The position numbers and the translations under genes were made by a program. 64,000 bases of DNA from Latrodectus hesperus (Eukaryota; Arthropoda; Arachnida; Araneae; Theridiidae). Where the stretch lies: contig CM075860.1 of assembly GCA_037975125.1 (NCBI GenBank), positions 23,890,774 to 23,954,773 of the forward strand, read 5' to 3'. Numbering within the stretch: the first letter of the stretch is position 1; each line of letters starts with the position of its first letter. Under the pieces are notes generated by a model that did not search any database, was not told the DNA's origin, and was given only the letters and a program-made list of their open reading frames with translations. This document shows, piece after piece, positions 16,301 to 28,357 of the stretch.

Positions 16301-19300
16301 TAAAATTAGGATTTCTACAATCTTACATGATTTGATAAGCAAAACTTGTTTTGTATTGATTTGTTTCTATCATATTGATAATATTATATTGTTTTATTGT
16401 GCAACAAAAGTTATAGATAGCTCCTAAAATATTCAAATATTTTTCACTAATTCACTACTCATTGGATCTCTTGAAAATATTGAGAAATTAATAATTTTAT
16501 ATTAATTTAATTAAAAATTTTATAAATTTTTAGTGGTACTATTTCAAGCAGTTTCCCATATGCGTCAGGAATCCGTTTCAAGGATGTTAACTCATCACAC
16601 GTGTGATATCCTGTTTGAGTAGGGATGTTTCCAGTTAGTTACGGAAGGAATGAAAGGAGGTGTTCGATTGTTTAGTTGAATGAGAAACTGGTTTCTTACC
16701 CTGATTCATTACTATACTCTAATTTAGAAGTGTGTTTTCTTCTCTTAAATGTTTTTCAAGTCTCAAAGAGAATAAATTTTGATATTGATAAGTGAAATAT
16801 TTAAAACTGTTCTTTTTTGTCAAATTTACATTTTAAGAAACATATAAAAATGGCTAGTGACAATGAAGATGAAGTTCCTCTTATAACTACGTTTGACGTA
16901 TTTTTCTCTGACTTAGAAGAATCTGACAATGATGATGTTAATTATGTCAGACAATAGTATTCCGTGAATAACGAAACTCCAGCCCAACAATGTTTTCCAT
17001 TCACGGTTTCTCTTGGAATGAAAGTACCAGCTACTGCTCCGGAGGATTTGCTAAAATTTTTTGAATTATTTATGAACGACACTCTAATTGAAATGATTGG
17101 GGAGGAAACAAATATTTATGCTGCAAATTATTTACAAGAGAATAATCTTACCAAAATTCAAGATCACATCAGTAGTACCCCACTGACATTCAAGAAGTGA
17201 AAATTTTTCTCGGTCTTTTGATGTTACAAGGAATAATTACTAAAAATAAATACGTTCAAAAAAATTATATAAAATTTTCACTGCTTCAATTGTATGGCAC
17301 AAAACTGCTAATTTTTTATTTTCAATAAAAAACTTACTTAACCGAACACTTTGAAAATAATGTGGAAGTTTAGATCAATAAAAATCCTAAGTAAATCTAA
17401 GCACTTTCCAGTCATTTTTTGACTTTTAAAATTTCAAAATGCAAATTTAAAATCTAATAAATGAAATTCTTAAAAGAAAATAAGCATAAAAAAGGATTTC
17501 AGATTTAAACTGTAAATAATTTCTTATTTAAAGGAACGAAAATTTTTCATAAAAATATAATTTGAATCTTTTTGTGAACAATAGTAAAATAAGGATCTTA
17601 TCAATTAAAAAAAGAATAAATAAGCAAAGAAAATTTATAATTCTCTATTAAGATTCAAATTTTTAATTAAGAGACTATATTCTCCTATACAAAGTCCCAT
17701 AAACGTTTTATATTTGTAGTATTATTATGTTACGAATGAAAATATTTTTATAAAAATACTTTTTTATAATGAAAAAAAGGAAGTCTTAGTATGTTGTTAG
17801 ATATTATTTTAAAATAATTGAATCAGAAGTCTACACACACAAAAAGAAACTCATTATAATTTCATCTTTTCTCGTATGCACTTTTGTGAAATTAAGTAAT
17901 AAAGATTATTTTGCTTTTTATTTTTAATTATATCTAAATATCAGTTCACATTATGCTAGGAAAATATAGAAAAATAATTCAAGTAATAAAATTGTATAAA
18001 CAAATCTTATATATAAGTTGGAATACATTGACCATAACAATTTAAACTACTTAGTAAATGCATTGAAATTAGATAAAACAGATTAACCAATAAAATAAAT
18101 TTTCTTGCACTTTTTTCCAAAAATATATGACAAGTGATATTTTATCTAAGATTGATCAGTTTCGAGTTGAGAAAAAATAATTTAACTAATAAATTTCTGC
18201 CTTAATAACTTTAAATAAGCAAAAAATTATGTTTAGTAATCAAACAGAGCATAAAAAGACCATAACAATGATTTAAGAGTAATTGTTATCCTTTGTACTT
18301 CATATTATTCACTAAGCTAACATGAAAACAATGAAAAATTTCTTTGTTTTAAATTACACTATAAGTAGTTATTTATTATTTTTATTTTATAAAAATAATA
18401 CTAAAAAATGTGAGGTATGTTTTTTATTTTTATCCCCTTTTATTTGGATGTACAATTCATTCTAGTAAACTACTAAATATATGCAACTCTACATAGGGTA
18501 GTAAAGTGGAAAGTGACATCCTCCGTCCAAATTCTCCGCTGTGACAGTTTTTGGGGGGTAAGAAATTTTCCCATAGAGAGCTAAGAAATAACCGACGATT
18601 TTTGACCAGTTCAAGGAAAGTAAGTAATGAACGAAAAAGTACAACATCTGGTTTTGAGGAGGGAACACTTTTCGCAGATTTATAAAATATTCTGAGATGC
18701 TGAGTCGGTTAAAGTAATGGAGTTATTGTTAGCCAATCTGCACAGAGTGAGATAGCATTCCCAAACAAGAACAGAAGTTACATTAGACTTCTGCAAGGCT
18801 AGTAATGCAGCTTGACTGTCAGAACAGATAATTATTCTTTTACGAGAATAGTTTTTGCCCAAGCATATTCTATTGCACATAAGAATGGCAAAGACTTCTG
18901 CTTAGAATACAATTATATGTTTACCCAAAGGGAATGATAACTTTATACCATCAGCAGGACAACAAATACCAGTCTCTGTGTTGGAATTCATTTTTGAGCC
19001 ATCATTATACCAGTAAGTATAGTTTTCACTGATGGCAACATTATTTCACTCTTCTCTCAAGGGAAATTTGATTGTATAATGCTTATCAAAAACATATTTA
19101 ACAATCGTGTAATCAATAGGCATACTTACAAAAGGATGACTAGTTACATCAGCATTAAAGTTTCCCCAAGACAAAAACCTAGAGTAGTCCTTCCACTGAC
19201 CTGTATTTATAAACCTTTTCCTGCTAAGTATTGCTTCTGCTTCAATGCACATGTAAAGAGCATAACTAGCAAAAGCTCCAGTGTAGATGTGGGAGTGGTT

Positions 19301-22300
19301 TTAAAACACCCAGAGGTTTGCCTTAGCAGTTTCATTTTTGATTTTAGACCACCAGACTACTGAGCCATAGGTAATGATGGGACAAATGATCATAGTGTAA
19401 ATCCAATGAATAACTTAGGGATTTAAGACCCAAGCTCTTCCAAATGCATTTCTACATGACCAGAAAGCTTTCAATACAAAAGTTGAAGCACTTTTTCCAA
19501 CTTAAGTTCATATCAAAAAATACTCCTAGGAATTTAACTTCCTTGGGGCAAGTTAATTCTTGACCAAAAAAAGTCTTGACAAAAAGGCAATCATAGTGGT
19601 GTTTTGAGGATTCACAGAAAGGCCTTTTTTACACTAAGTCTCAACTTGAAATTAGTAAATAGAAAATATCATTATTTAGTCAAAGTACAAATCTTCGTGG
19701 AAAACTAAAATACATTTTCCAAAGTAAGCCAGCATTTTTCACTATAAACTTGTGAGCTTGTCCCACTGGTAAGTTATTAATTAATCAAACAGAAAATTTT
19801 TATTTTAGTCTGGAATTTTTTTCAGTACTTCATAAAAGAAGAAAAATGTTTATCCTGCTTAATTGAGAAAAATTTTTAGCTTAGACAATGTATTTTCTGT
19901 TTCAAAAGGCCGAGCCAAATTATTTTTTCATAAAAGCAATTTGATTTTTCAAATTATGGGTATTTAGTGTATAATATATTCATGATATTTTTCAACCAAT
20001 ATATGTTACTAACTTCAATCTGGGCTACAATTAAACTATGAGAAGAGAATGTTCCTTTCTGAAAACCAGAGGTGGCTGCTTGGGAGTATCCTCTTTTGTG
20101 ATACATGAATATACTCTTCTATATTTTAAAACCTGCCATTAGAGATAGCAACACATGGCAAATGTTTGAATACTTTAAAACAGTATTCTGATATGAGTTA
20201 TCTACTGTATTTTGTCAAACCAGCATCTCTAATTTCAGATCTTTGCTTTTATTATTTCACTTAAAAATAGTCATCACAGGCAAAACCAAATAGTGCACAA
20301 TAATTTTGCAAGGTATTTAGATACTTATATACTGCCCTGATGACCATTTTCTTGAGAAAAAAGTTGCAATTTCACACCAAATGTTGCAATTTAATGACTG
20401 CATTATATGAGCTATTGTACATTAAATGAGATTAAGATTTTTTGCATTAAACAGCACTGTGTGTCAATATTTTTGCTTAAAATGATAAATGGAATAATAG
20501 ATATAAGCACCAAAATTATTTAAGATTTAATTTTTATTGTATTTTTAAAATGTTACTAAATTAATGTCAAAATTTTGGATGATATGTGTATTATTAATAA
20601 TTTAAAATTTCTAAAATTAATTAAGTTTTAATAATTATTATAAAGTAAAAAACAAATTTAATATTTTCTTTGCTTTTAGTGGGTGTGTCATGTAAGAGAA
20701 AATATAAAATATTCTCCAAAACAGATGTGGTATATTGCTTGTCTGGTGAGTATTTAGATATCTATTTGTAAGAAATAATTGAGCTTTAGAATTTTAATTA
20801 CTATGAACAAATACCTTGAATGCATGATATAAATAAAAGCTTATGTGTTGTACTGTCTTGGCTAGTTTTGAAAACAAATGAAAATTTGATGAGCATTCAA
20901 GTATTAATAAAGATAATATATTAGTATTATATAAAGATGATAAATATATCATTATTTATTTAAAACCTCTAGTAGGGAATTAAATTGCATTTATTTCTAG
21001 ACCCATCTTCAATGCTATTTTAATGTTAAAATTTTATATATCTCTGCCAAGTTAGCTTTCTTGTCCCAAGTATGCGTATAGAGAATAAACTAACTAAACC
21101 TGGATTAACAACTTGAATAACATGATTTTTCTGAGAGAAATGTAAGTCAAGTGACTATATTGCTATTTTGTCTTTCTTTAATTCTTCTATTACTATCTTT
21201 TTTACTACCATTGTTTCCTTTTTCAAATTTCTTTGCTATTGTAAAATCTACAGAAAAAGTAAATTAATCTAAAACAAAAAAGTGAAATTCTACAAATCCA
21301 ACATGCTTTCAAAAAAGTTTTATGTAGGCAAATTTATTTTATATTTAACTTTAGGGAAATTTTTAATTTTTATCAAGATCACAAAGCTAGTGTTAATTCC
21401 CTCAAATTTATTTTAATATATATATATATATATAAGTCAGTATTAAAATACCTGAACATAACTTTCTGAACTGCTTGAACCTACATTTTTCTAAGTGTTC
21501 TAAGAATACTTAAAAAAATATAAGTTCAAGTTATAATAGTCGTCATAAATATGAAAAAAAAAGTTTTATATAGGCAAATCTATTTTGTTAACTGAGTACC
21601 CAGTTCAGTGGCCTATGTACCAAACTTCAAAATGAATTAATTTATTCTTTAATAGGTATTAAACATTATTACCCATCTCTTTTCAGTTTTTTGAATGTTC
21701 TTCCTAGGTTTGAGAAAATATTCTACTTCAAAATATTCATGCTTTTTAATAAACCGTCCATTAATTTTATAATATGACTTTTTCAACCAAAATGGAACTT
21801 TAATTAGTTTGTTTTTGCAGCCAATACACTGGAATTCAATGAACATCAGTGCATGGTATATTCGTTGTCAGTGAATATGTAATATCTAATATCAAATCTA
21901 GAACAAATATTTTTCAAACGGAAGATGAAAGTTAATCTATTTTTCAAAATGTGAAGTGAAATAAAAGTAATTTCTAATAATCTATTTTCATGATGATAAA
22001 CAATACATCATATTAGAATTTATTTAAAAAAAGATTGGGAAAATCATTGAATTACAGCATTTTGCTTATTTCTGTATTTAAATATCAATTTTGGAAACAT
22101 ACAGTAAAATTATAAAATGAATATTATTTCAATATCATGTTTTTTAAATTCTATTTCTGTAGATGACTGGAAAATCCAAGATTCACTTTTTCTAATTTCT
22201 TAGAGGTCATGGGGCCTTGGTTACCAAGGCAAGATCTAAGAATCAATATTTGTGAATCTTAATAGCAATATTTTTAGGAATATACTTTTTTTATCATATT

Positions 22301-25300
22301 TTTATTTCAGTTATTATTCAATGATTTAAAAATATCAACTTTATAAAAATACAAGAAGGGATACATGAAGGTTCTGATAAAAAAAATAAAAATTACGAAC
22401 TTTTTTTGTCCCAATATAAATTTTTTTTTTATATTATCATTAGCATTTATAATTATCTCTGCTTTATTTAAATTATTTTTAGTTAATAATATATTAATAG
22501 AAAAATAAATGCAGATATTATAGTGTAAGATATTTTTATTTTGTTCATGTATTATTTCTTTATTTAAAAATGGAGCAGTTATTTCACATATACTTTTATT
22601 AATATAAAATTATTTTATGTAATGCAATTAAAATAAATGTATAGTTTAAATTCATTTTGATTCTAAATATCATAAATATCAATTTAAATTATTCATGCTA
22701 GATTTTATTTTTAGGTTAGAGGTATGTCAGTGGATGAAGCTATTAAGCAATTAACTTATATACCAAAGAAAGGAGCATATATTGCCAAAGAAGTAAATAT
22801 TTTATGCATTTTTTAAATTGCTGTTCCTTAAAGTTTTCTTTTTTTTAAATGTTTCTAAATGTGTGTGAACATGTGGTTTTATAAATTTATACAAGCTATA
22901 TATGTGTGAATTTAAAGTTCATGTTAGTCTTCTCAAAAATTATTAAAATCAGCAATTGCATTCAAAAAATAACTACTCAATTTATAAATTATAATACATT
23001 TGTTTATATTATTTTTCCTTTAGGTAATTCAAGAAGCTCAAGAATTAGCTGTAAAAGAACATAATGTTGAATATAAGAGTAATTTATGGGTTGGTAAGTT
23101 TCAAACTTGAAAGATTATCAATTCATTATATCTGCTTTATTAGAACTTGTGTATTTTATCTTTGTAGAAATGGGTATTCATATTAGAAGTAAAAGAGGAA
23201 TCAGAGCAAAATAAGGCTGTTTCTCATTGGAAAATAAGGATGCAAATAAATTTTTAAAAAACCAGTTTATCAGTTTTTTTTAAAGCAATCTTAGACAAAT
23301 GCCACCAGCTCATGCTATCATTCATTATAACAACTTTGCTGAAGTACACATATAATGAAGTTCCAGAAATGTATCCAATTGAAGTAGCTGGTAAAAATAT
23401 TTCCTGAAGTAAATAAATGTATGCAAAATGCAGGGTGATTATTTCAAAAGACTACCCATTTCTTGTTATTCACATCTTTATAGCAAGACTTTCAACATTA
23501 CTGTAACCTAATTTCTATTAAACCTGTGCATATCATTATTATTTTTTTACACTTTCTAAATGCATGAACTCATTTTTTATCATCAATTTGCTACAGTAGA
23601 ATTTGCATGAAATAATTCTTTGATTTCAGTGAAAATGACTTGTTAATCCTTTATCCAAACTATCAATTTCGAAGAGTACTTGGATACATTTATTCAAGCT
23701 GTTATTGCTGCTTTCATCAAGATAGAGCTACTTCCCACAAGTTAAACCTTACAATTGAAGTGCTTAATTAGTTCTTTGATGACCACTGAATTTCAGCAGG
23801 CATCTGCCCACCAAGGTCTTCCTGTTATATATTTGTAGGGTTACATTAAAGGTAGGATTTTCTAGAGAAGTGTTGCAAACACCAATGAATTAAAACAAAC
23901 CTTAATTAAAAAATGTAAATGAAAAAAAAATGGACTATTTATGTTTATATCTGCAGTCAAAATCTTGACTTACAACATTTGCTTTAAGTAGGGATAGCAC
24001 ATAAACTTATTTTTTCCTATGGTAAATTTACACAAAATTTAGTAACATTGTAATGATCCAATCTAACATTTATACTTCAGTGTTAGAATTGTTACCACAA
24101 CCATCAGATTTAAGAGTAATAAAAAAAACGATATTTTTTTTAATTGATCACCCTGTACTAGTATGATTGTTGGTGCATGTTGCAGCTTCATTTGTTTGCT
24201 GATTTTTATGAAAACAAATATATGAAATTAAATTAGCCAACAATACTCTGTCCACTAAAGAATATGGACAGTTTTATTTACGAAACATATTTCAGCATTT
24301 GAAAAAAAGCTATGTTCTGGCACATTAGTTTGGCACTTTGCTTTTCAGTAGTTTAGTGAGTGTTACATGAGAAATGTTTGTAGCTTTCACATTTGTTAAG
24401 GTTATATTTGCTTCAAATAAGCAAATATTAAATGCCTACCTAATTGAAATCTGAATGTTTTGGCCTTCAGTTTGATTTAGCTGTAGATATTTGATTCAGT
24501 TCAGAATCCACATAAAAGCATGGATCTGGGTTGTGTTAGCTTTGGTGTGAAAAGCATTAATTAGGGCAATCAATCAATTAACTGATGATGAAATTTCATC
24601 TGTGGTTCCTTGACAAAACTGCTGTTGTACTAAATCTTTTAATGTAATCATCATAATCAGTGTTGTGTCATTCTTCCGACAGTGAAGGTGTTTCAAACAT
24701 ACAATTCATATTGAGCTTTCCTTAACAAAGTATAAGGTTATGCAATATTATTTAGTCATCAATATGTTTTGCCATCATTAAGTGTCAATAAAGACTATTT
24801 ACAACTTCATATTAAAATAATATTACCAGGTTATTTGGGAAAGGTTACTATGGTTGTTTATTGAATATTTATCATGTTTTATAGTTAGGAATTACAGTAA
24901 TGGTAAAAATTGCACTTCTGGTAATAGTTCACAAACAATGCGAACATAAATTTTTTGACATGCTTTGTTATTTTTCTCTCATCTATTTCCTATATGAAAT
25001 AAGACTTTTACTTTTTTTTTTATCAAATTAGAATAGTTCTAATATACCTGATGTAATTTGTGTACTGCACTTAATATGTTCTGATTTTACATACGTGTAC
25101 TTTTTTGCAGCTCAGTCATTTGTTGGGAAAGCTAAAATTATCAAAGGAATGAGAAAGCATGCTCGTATGCGATATGGTATTGTGCATTATAGATATTGCC
25201 ACTATTTTGTTAGGCTTGTTGAAGGACCTCCTCCAAAACACTACTATACACCAGAACTTACAGGAAATGAAAAACTTGAAGAATATTTCAATGAATTAAG

Positions 25301-25328
25301 ATCAAGAAGAATACACAGAACTTTATGA
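8823..25328 (+). CDS. mRpL22: mRpL22: mitochondrial large ribosomal subunit protein uL22m, five exons
   Basis: Structural protein of the mitochondrial 39S subunit. uL22 proteins bind 23S-type rRNA and help line the peptide exit tunnel. Coding exons are 8823-9023, 20680-20745, 22715-22792, 23024-23093 and 25111-25328. All introns are GT/AG, the phases agree, and the joined frame is 210 residues plus stop (human MRPL22 is about 206). The N-terminus (about residues 1-45) is Ser/Lys/Arg-rich with few acids, as for a mitochondrial presequence. Family hallmarks follow: VYPPVKPGEPRRPA at the end of exon 1, KYSPKQMWYIACLVRGMS across exons 2-3, AQELAVKEHNVEYKSNL in exon 4, and YCHYFVRLVEGPPP near the C-terminus. 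A GTG two codons upstream is in frame, but ATG 8823 is the natural start. Introns of 11,656, 1,969, 231 and 2,017 bp carry many dead transposons. AATAAA signals follow at 25397 and 25401. Confidence 0.95.
9416..10110 (+). pseudogene. hAT transposase relic (ZMYM/DUF4371-type) in mRpL22 intron 1
   Basis: Three frames in order carry a hAT-type C-terminal half. The first has DILQKTNLDIAYSIQKVEEV and NEIQNMRVSVAFDEVYEEI (9419-9655). The second (9675-9959) has PDECFNSLKNAYAKHF and LNLSKLIQHI. The third, after a stop near 9990, reads RSFSALKRVKNYARNTMSQD, the dimerisation motif. Frameshifts and stops separate them. Expected N-terminal zinc finger and catalytic core are missing. It lies in the same orientation as the host gene, inside intron 1, and is unlikely to be expressed as protein. 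This copy is better preserved than the one at 1687-1915. Confidence 0.7.
10241..10312 (-). mobile_element. SINE-like 3' end with (CAA)n tail
   Basis: Read on the minus strand, a GC-richer segment (GGTGGGTGTGAAGAG) runs into AACAACAACAATAATAA. Unrelated bodies with similar CAA-type tails occur at 46545-46606, 49451-49560 and 62041-62175. No A/B box was identified, so the SINE label is tentative. Confidence 0.35.
10314..10398. repeat. compound (TA)n microsatellite
   Basis: TA tract interrupted by repeated TTTATATATG blocks over about 85 bp, in intron 1 of mRpL22. Confidence 0.9.
11604..11715. repeat. imperfect inverted-repeat segment, G-rich arm and C-rich arm
   Basis: A segment near 11620 reading GATGGGGGTATTGGGAATT pairs imperfectly with one near 11675 reading AATTGGGGATACCCCCAC. 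A second, inner pair (TTGATTGGC and GCATCAATCGGCA) lies between them. The block is GC-rich against AT-rich intron sequence, suggesting a small foldback element. Family unknown. Confidence 0.4.
12150..12400. repeat. minisatellite, about 50 bp subunits in a 150 bp higher-order repeat
   Basis: The core GCACTATATCTGAAGTGAAA recurs in variant form about every 43-60 bp (near 12160, 12220, 12263, 12311 and 12370). A longer stretch containing TTTAATATACAGGACAATAT repeats at exactly 150 bp (12190 and 12340), giving a three-subunit higher-order unit. It lies in mRpL22 intron 1. Confidence 0.75.
12850..13385 (-). pseudogene. LINE fragment: C-terminal zinc region after RNase H
   Basis: On the minus strand the text contains LRKAVGLLTGHLKRYLSIMG followed by DDPTCKGCHSKKK, in a frame reached after several disruptions. 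The L..LTGH...HL..MG..DDP.C..C pattern is the conserved tail that follows RNase H in I-superfamily (R1/LOA-like) non-LTR elements. The same tail occurs in the intact nested element at 53032-54318. The 5' side is truncated and in-frame stops are present, so this is a dead copy in mRpL22 intron 1. Confidence 0.6.
13386..13570. other. CpG-containing block, unassigned
   Basis: Sequence richer in CG dinucleotides than its flanks (GCGACGCATATATACC, GCGGCCACAACGTATATTTT). It adjoins the LINE fragment. Possibly a young repeat fragment. No coding match was recognised and no clear end repeats were seen. Confidence 0.3.
13571..16849. other. AT-rich intronic sequence of mRpL22 intron 1
   Basis: Nothing supportable. 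A short block at 16555-16700 is less AT-rich and sits just before the piggyBac relic. It may be that element's 5' untranslated part. Confidence 0.5.
16850..17260 (+). pseudogene. piggyBac-type transposase N-terminal relic
   Basis: An ATG at 16850 starts an acidic N-terminus (MASDNEDEVPLITTFDVFFS) typical of piggyBac-family transposases. A stop follows, and the frame then resumes as MKVPATAPEDLLKFFELFMN, MIGEETNIYAANYLQENN and, after another stop, MLQGIITKN. The ETN.YA motif followed by the L.G.I.K segment matches the start of the DDE_Tnp_1_7 domain. The catalytic aspartates are absent because the copy ends near 17260. No terminal TTAA sites or inverted repeats could be assigned. Confidence 0.55.
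17261..18479. other. AT-rich intronic sequence
   Basis: No gene or repeat was recognised. Confidence 0.5.
18480..20110 (-). pseudogene. degenerate I-superfamily LINE fragment (RT end to RNase H)
   Basis: Minus-strand reading, from high to low coordinates, gives a reverse-transcriptase-like GFQKGTFSSHSLI near 20070. Next come pieces resembling the end of RT (19440-19640), then MCIEAEAILSRKRFINTG. After that come the RNase H motifs WYNDGSKM (first Asp, near 19000), AEVFAIL (Glu) and IICSDSQAALLAL (second catalytic Asp, near 18830). Stops and frameshifts break every segment. The order RT then RNase H matches the two better-preserved LINEs at 50.9-59.7 kb. It sits antisense in mRpL22 intron 1, close to exon 2. 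Confidence 0.6.
20680..20745 (+). CDS. mRpL22: mRpL22 coding exon 2
   Basis: Acceptor TGCTTTTAG at 20671-20679, donor CTG|GTGAGT. The 22 codons in phase 0 read WVCHVRENIKYSPKQMWYIA then CL. The KYS..KMWY pattern is a uL22m hallmark. Confidence 0.92.
22715..22792 (+). CDS. mRpL22: mRpL22 coding exon 3
   Basis: Acceptor TTTTTAG, donor GAA|GTAAAT. The 26 codons in phase 0 begin VRGMSVDEAIKQL and end KKGAYIAKE, matching the central helix of the uL22 fold. Confidence 0.92.
23024..23093 (+). CDS. mRpL22: mRpL22 coding exon 4
   Basis: Acceptor CCTTTAG, donor TTG|GTAAGT. The 70 bp exon encodes VIQEAQELAVKEHNVEYKSN then LWV and leaves one base. That base joins CT of exon 5 to make Ala. Intron 3 before it is only 231 bp. 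Confidence 0.92.
23431..24155 (+). mobile_element. degenerate mariner/Tc1-like element with CAGGGTGAT terminal repeats
   Basis: The element starts CAGGGTGATTA at 23431 and ends with the inverted form TGATCACCCTG at 24155, followed by TA. The 5' flank has TG where TA would be expected. Inside, the plus strand at about 23705-23800 reads CCFHQDRATSHKLNLTIEVL, a stop, FFDDH, a stop, ISAGICPPRSS. This is a decayed form of the QDGATCHTS...FF.DR.IS.G.WPPRSPDL catalytic region of IS630/mariner-type transposases. At 725 bp it is too short for a full element, and it lies in mRpL22 intron 4. Confidence 0.6.
25111..25328 (+). CDS. mRpL22: mRpL22 coding exon 5 (last)
   Basis: Acceptor TTTTTTGCAG at 25101-25110. 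Encodes AQSFVGKAKIIKGMRKHARM, then the YCHYFVRLVEGPPP signature, and ends LRSRRIHRTL before TGA at 25326-25328. Overlapping AATAAA signals at 25397 and 25401 are likely polyadenylation sites. Confidence 0.95.
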
Positions 25329-25409
25329 AAACATTGTTAATTGTAATCATGACAAAATTGTTTCTCTAGCAGCACTTTCTATGTACCTTAAATGGTAATA
25401 AATAAAAAT

Positions 25410-28318
25410 ATTGTTTCATGTATTTTAAAATCAGAAAAATAAGTATATGTATATTTTTTAAAGGGTATATACCAATAGTCAAGTCTTAATGACACATATC
25501 TTTACTTTTAATATTAGTAATTTTGGGCAAACAAATAAGAATTCTATAATAAATTATCCTGCATTTAATTTCATATTTAAATTCTGAAATTGCTTACAAA
25601 AATATTTTTCTCATTTTAGTTGAATGTTTTCTATTGTGAAATATTCACGTCTATTAAAAGAATAAAAATGCTTACAAGAACAAATTTTATTAAGTGCCCA
25701 AGTCTGAAATATAATTTAAAATTAGAAATTACCTGAAAAACTGAAAAAATTATTTAAAAGTTTTAACTCAAAAGAGAAAGCATTTTATACCACACAGAAG
25801 CTTAAGGATTTTTTTTATTATTTTTATTCCTATGTTGTGTGAAGCAGTAAATATAAAAAATAAGTTTCAAATATGAGTACAAAAGTTTAATTTGACAGTT
25901 GTACATACCAAAAGCATAAATGGCACATCATCTTCCACTATTCAAAAGTTGTTAGAACATTGGATATTTTTCTTCACAGAATGTCCTATCACAAGGTAAG
26001 TTTTATCCATAGATTTTAAATAAATCAGAAAATTTCTGCTTTGAAATTGCTAAAAAAATTGCTAGTGCTATATAAAAGTTGAAAATAATTTCAGTAGTTA
26101 AATCAGAGAGGATGTAAACTTGCATATCAAATTTTTTGAAAATGTATATCAACTTTGAAATTTTGTTAAATAATTTTAATTAAAATTTAATAATAAATTT
26201 GTTACAATTTTCAAATTTAAACACAAAAATTTAAAGTGTACTGTTTTCAGTGCTTTTTTTTTCTTAACAAATTAAACTTGTCAATGGTTGTTCAACTGGT
26301 ATAGTCATTTTTCAAAAAGAATTACTGATTGCTTGACAAACTGATACAGGAATGAAATTTCTTCAAAAATCATAAGTATCATTTTTATGACTATGTTGAT
26401 TTTATATTGATGCACAGCAATTAATTGTTCAAATACATCTTTTCTTAGTATTCATTCTTCATAATTGTTTTTCTTTTGAAATAATTTTATAAGTAGAAAC
26501 GATTATTTTATGAAATAAGTTTCTATTCTATATAAGACAAAAGCATTAATCAAAAATAATCTATTTTACTTTATCATTATATCCTTTTCAAACGTTTTCC
26601 AATTTAAAGCTACAATCTCATATTGTGATATCTTTCTTCCTCTATGTAACTTGCTTTAATCTTTTTCTGAAAGTAATTCTATTTTCTATGTAGGAGTACT
26701 ATTACAGAAAAATCTCTTTGATATACCACTGTTTTTATGCTTTAGAAGTTCAAATTCATGTAGGCATATGTGCTGAGACAAATATTTTATTCATTCAATA
26801 AATTTTTGAGAAACCAAAACAATGGTATTTAAGAAATGAATAATGAGAAAAAATGTTTTTAACATATGGAAATTAGAAAAAATGGTTTTAATTTTAATTT
26901 ATAGATTAATCAAGCTTCTTTAATATTTTAGTAGTATTAAGAATAATTGAATAACAAAAAACAATATTTGATTGAACCATATATGAATAGTTACTCATTT
27001 GCACATTAAACCATCTTATTTGATTTTATAGCTTTGAATGATAAAAAATCTTAATGTTAAAAATTTATTAAAGTAGCATTTTTAAAATCTTTATTACGTT
27101 AATAATTCACTGACTGGAGAATATAGAAATTCAAAAAGGTTCGATAAATATCTTCATATCCTTTTATTTTTGAACATATTAACGAATATTAGTTTTCAGT
27201 TACTTAGTCATGTTTATAGGACAAAAAAGTTTTTTCTTTGTTAATTATGCTAGTAATTCTATCACTTTAAATATTTCCTTTGACCTATTTTGAATTTTAT
27301 TCAACAATGAATTTTAAGTTTTTAAATAAAAAATATTTGAACCAGTTTTGTAGAGATCAAATGAAATTTCACTGAATAGTTCTCATTTAAATGTTAAGCT
27401 AGACATTGTACACTTACATTTATAATAAAAATTTATGTCAAATTTCTATAAAAATTATATACTTGATTTTATAATTTACTGCTATTAATTGAGAAAATAA
27501 AAAGGCAAATTTCAATTTAGATATTAATAAACTAATATAATTTTAGAAAAGAGTATGCAATATATAATTTGAGTTACATCTCTTAAATATCAGCATGATT
27601 CAGAACAGGAGACAATTTACCAAAACTTTTCATCGTTTAGTCCCAAATCTACACACAATATTTCTGAAAATAAATTTTAAAAGACATTTTTCAGTTAAAT
27701 TCAATATATAATAAATATAACTGATAATATACTTATTTTTAATTTACTTTAAATTCTACAATTTTAGGTATATTTTTCAATACTAATGTCTCATTTAACA
27801 AAATATTTTAATGCTTATGTGTGAATTGTGTTCACAAATAAAATTATTAAAAAGATACTTATATTTAAAAATTATGTACTTGAAAAGATGAGGGTGGGAA
27901 GTATGACTTTCCTTCAAGCCATTCTTGAGAATGGCTTGAAGGAAAATTATACTGAATTGAATTTTTAAAATTTTTTTTCATTTGAATTAAAGTAGGAGAA
28001 TAAACTATTAAATTGTTCATAAAGAAAAAATAAATAGCTTGGGTGAAACTCTGTTTTGATATTAACATACTTTGCATTGCTTATTGGTTGAAATTAAAAT
28101 CTTTCAATGTCACCAATGTGTGTATTATATGTTAATAAAATTTTGTTTGCTCAAAGTCAAAAAACCAATTCAAATAACTGAACTCAAATAATTATGAATA
28201 AAATAATGATGAAACAGTAGGTCAAAGATACAAGAATTAACAATAATTATTTTAATTTGCTCATAATGAGATAATGTAGCAAATGTTTTTGATTATAACA
28301 GAAATATGAAAAGTTAAC
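25410..28318. other. AT-rich region between the convergent genes, with one palindrome
   Basis: Downstream of both mRpL22 (plus) and the minus-strand gene ending at 28319. It probably includes 3' untranslated sequence of both. No coding sequence was recognised. Confidence 0.45.
27908..27945. repeat. near-perfect palindrome, 18 bp arms, 2 nt centre
   Basis: TTTCCTTCAAGCCATTCT at 27908-27925 is followed after TG by its exact complement at 27928-27945. It lies within the likely 3' untranslated or downstream zone of the minus-strand gene. The arms are far longer than chance expects and are GC-richer than the flanks. Confidence 0.9.
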
Positions 28319-28357
28319 TTAAGATTTCTTCTTTTCAAATCTGTGATTATTTCTTCC
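28319..28357 (-). CDS. terminal coding exon of the unknown gene
   Basis: Twelve codons (GRNNHRFEKKKS) and TAA follow the acceptor CTCTTTTCAG. The phase matches the donor at 30632. The basic composition continues the basic tail of the large exon. Because the exon is so short, transcript evidence is needed. Confidence 0.5.
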   Translation of the reverse strand, partial: GRNNHRFEKKKS

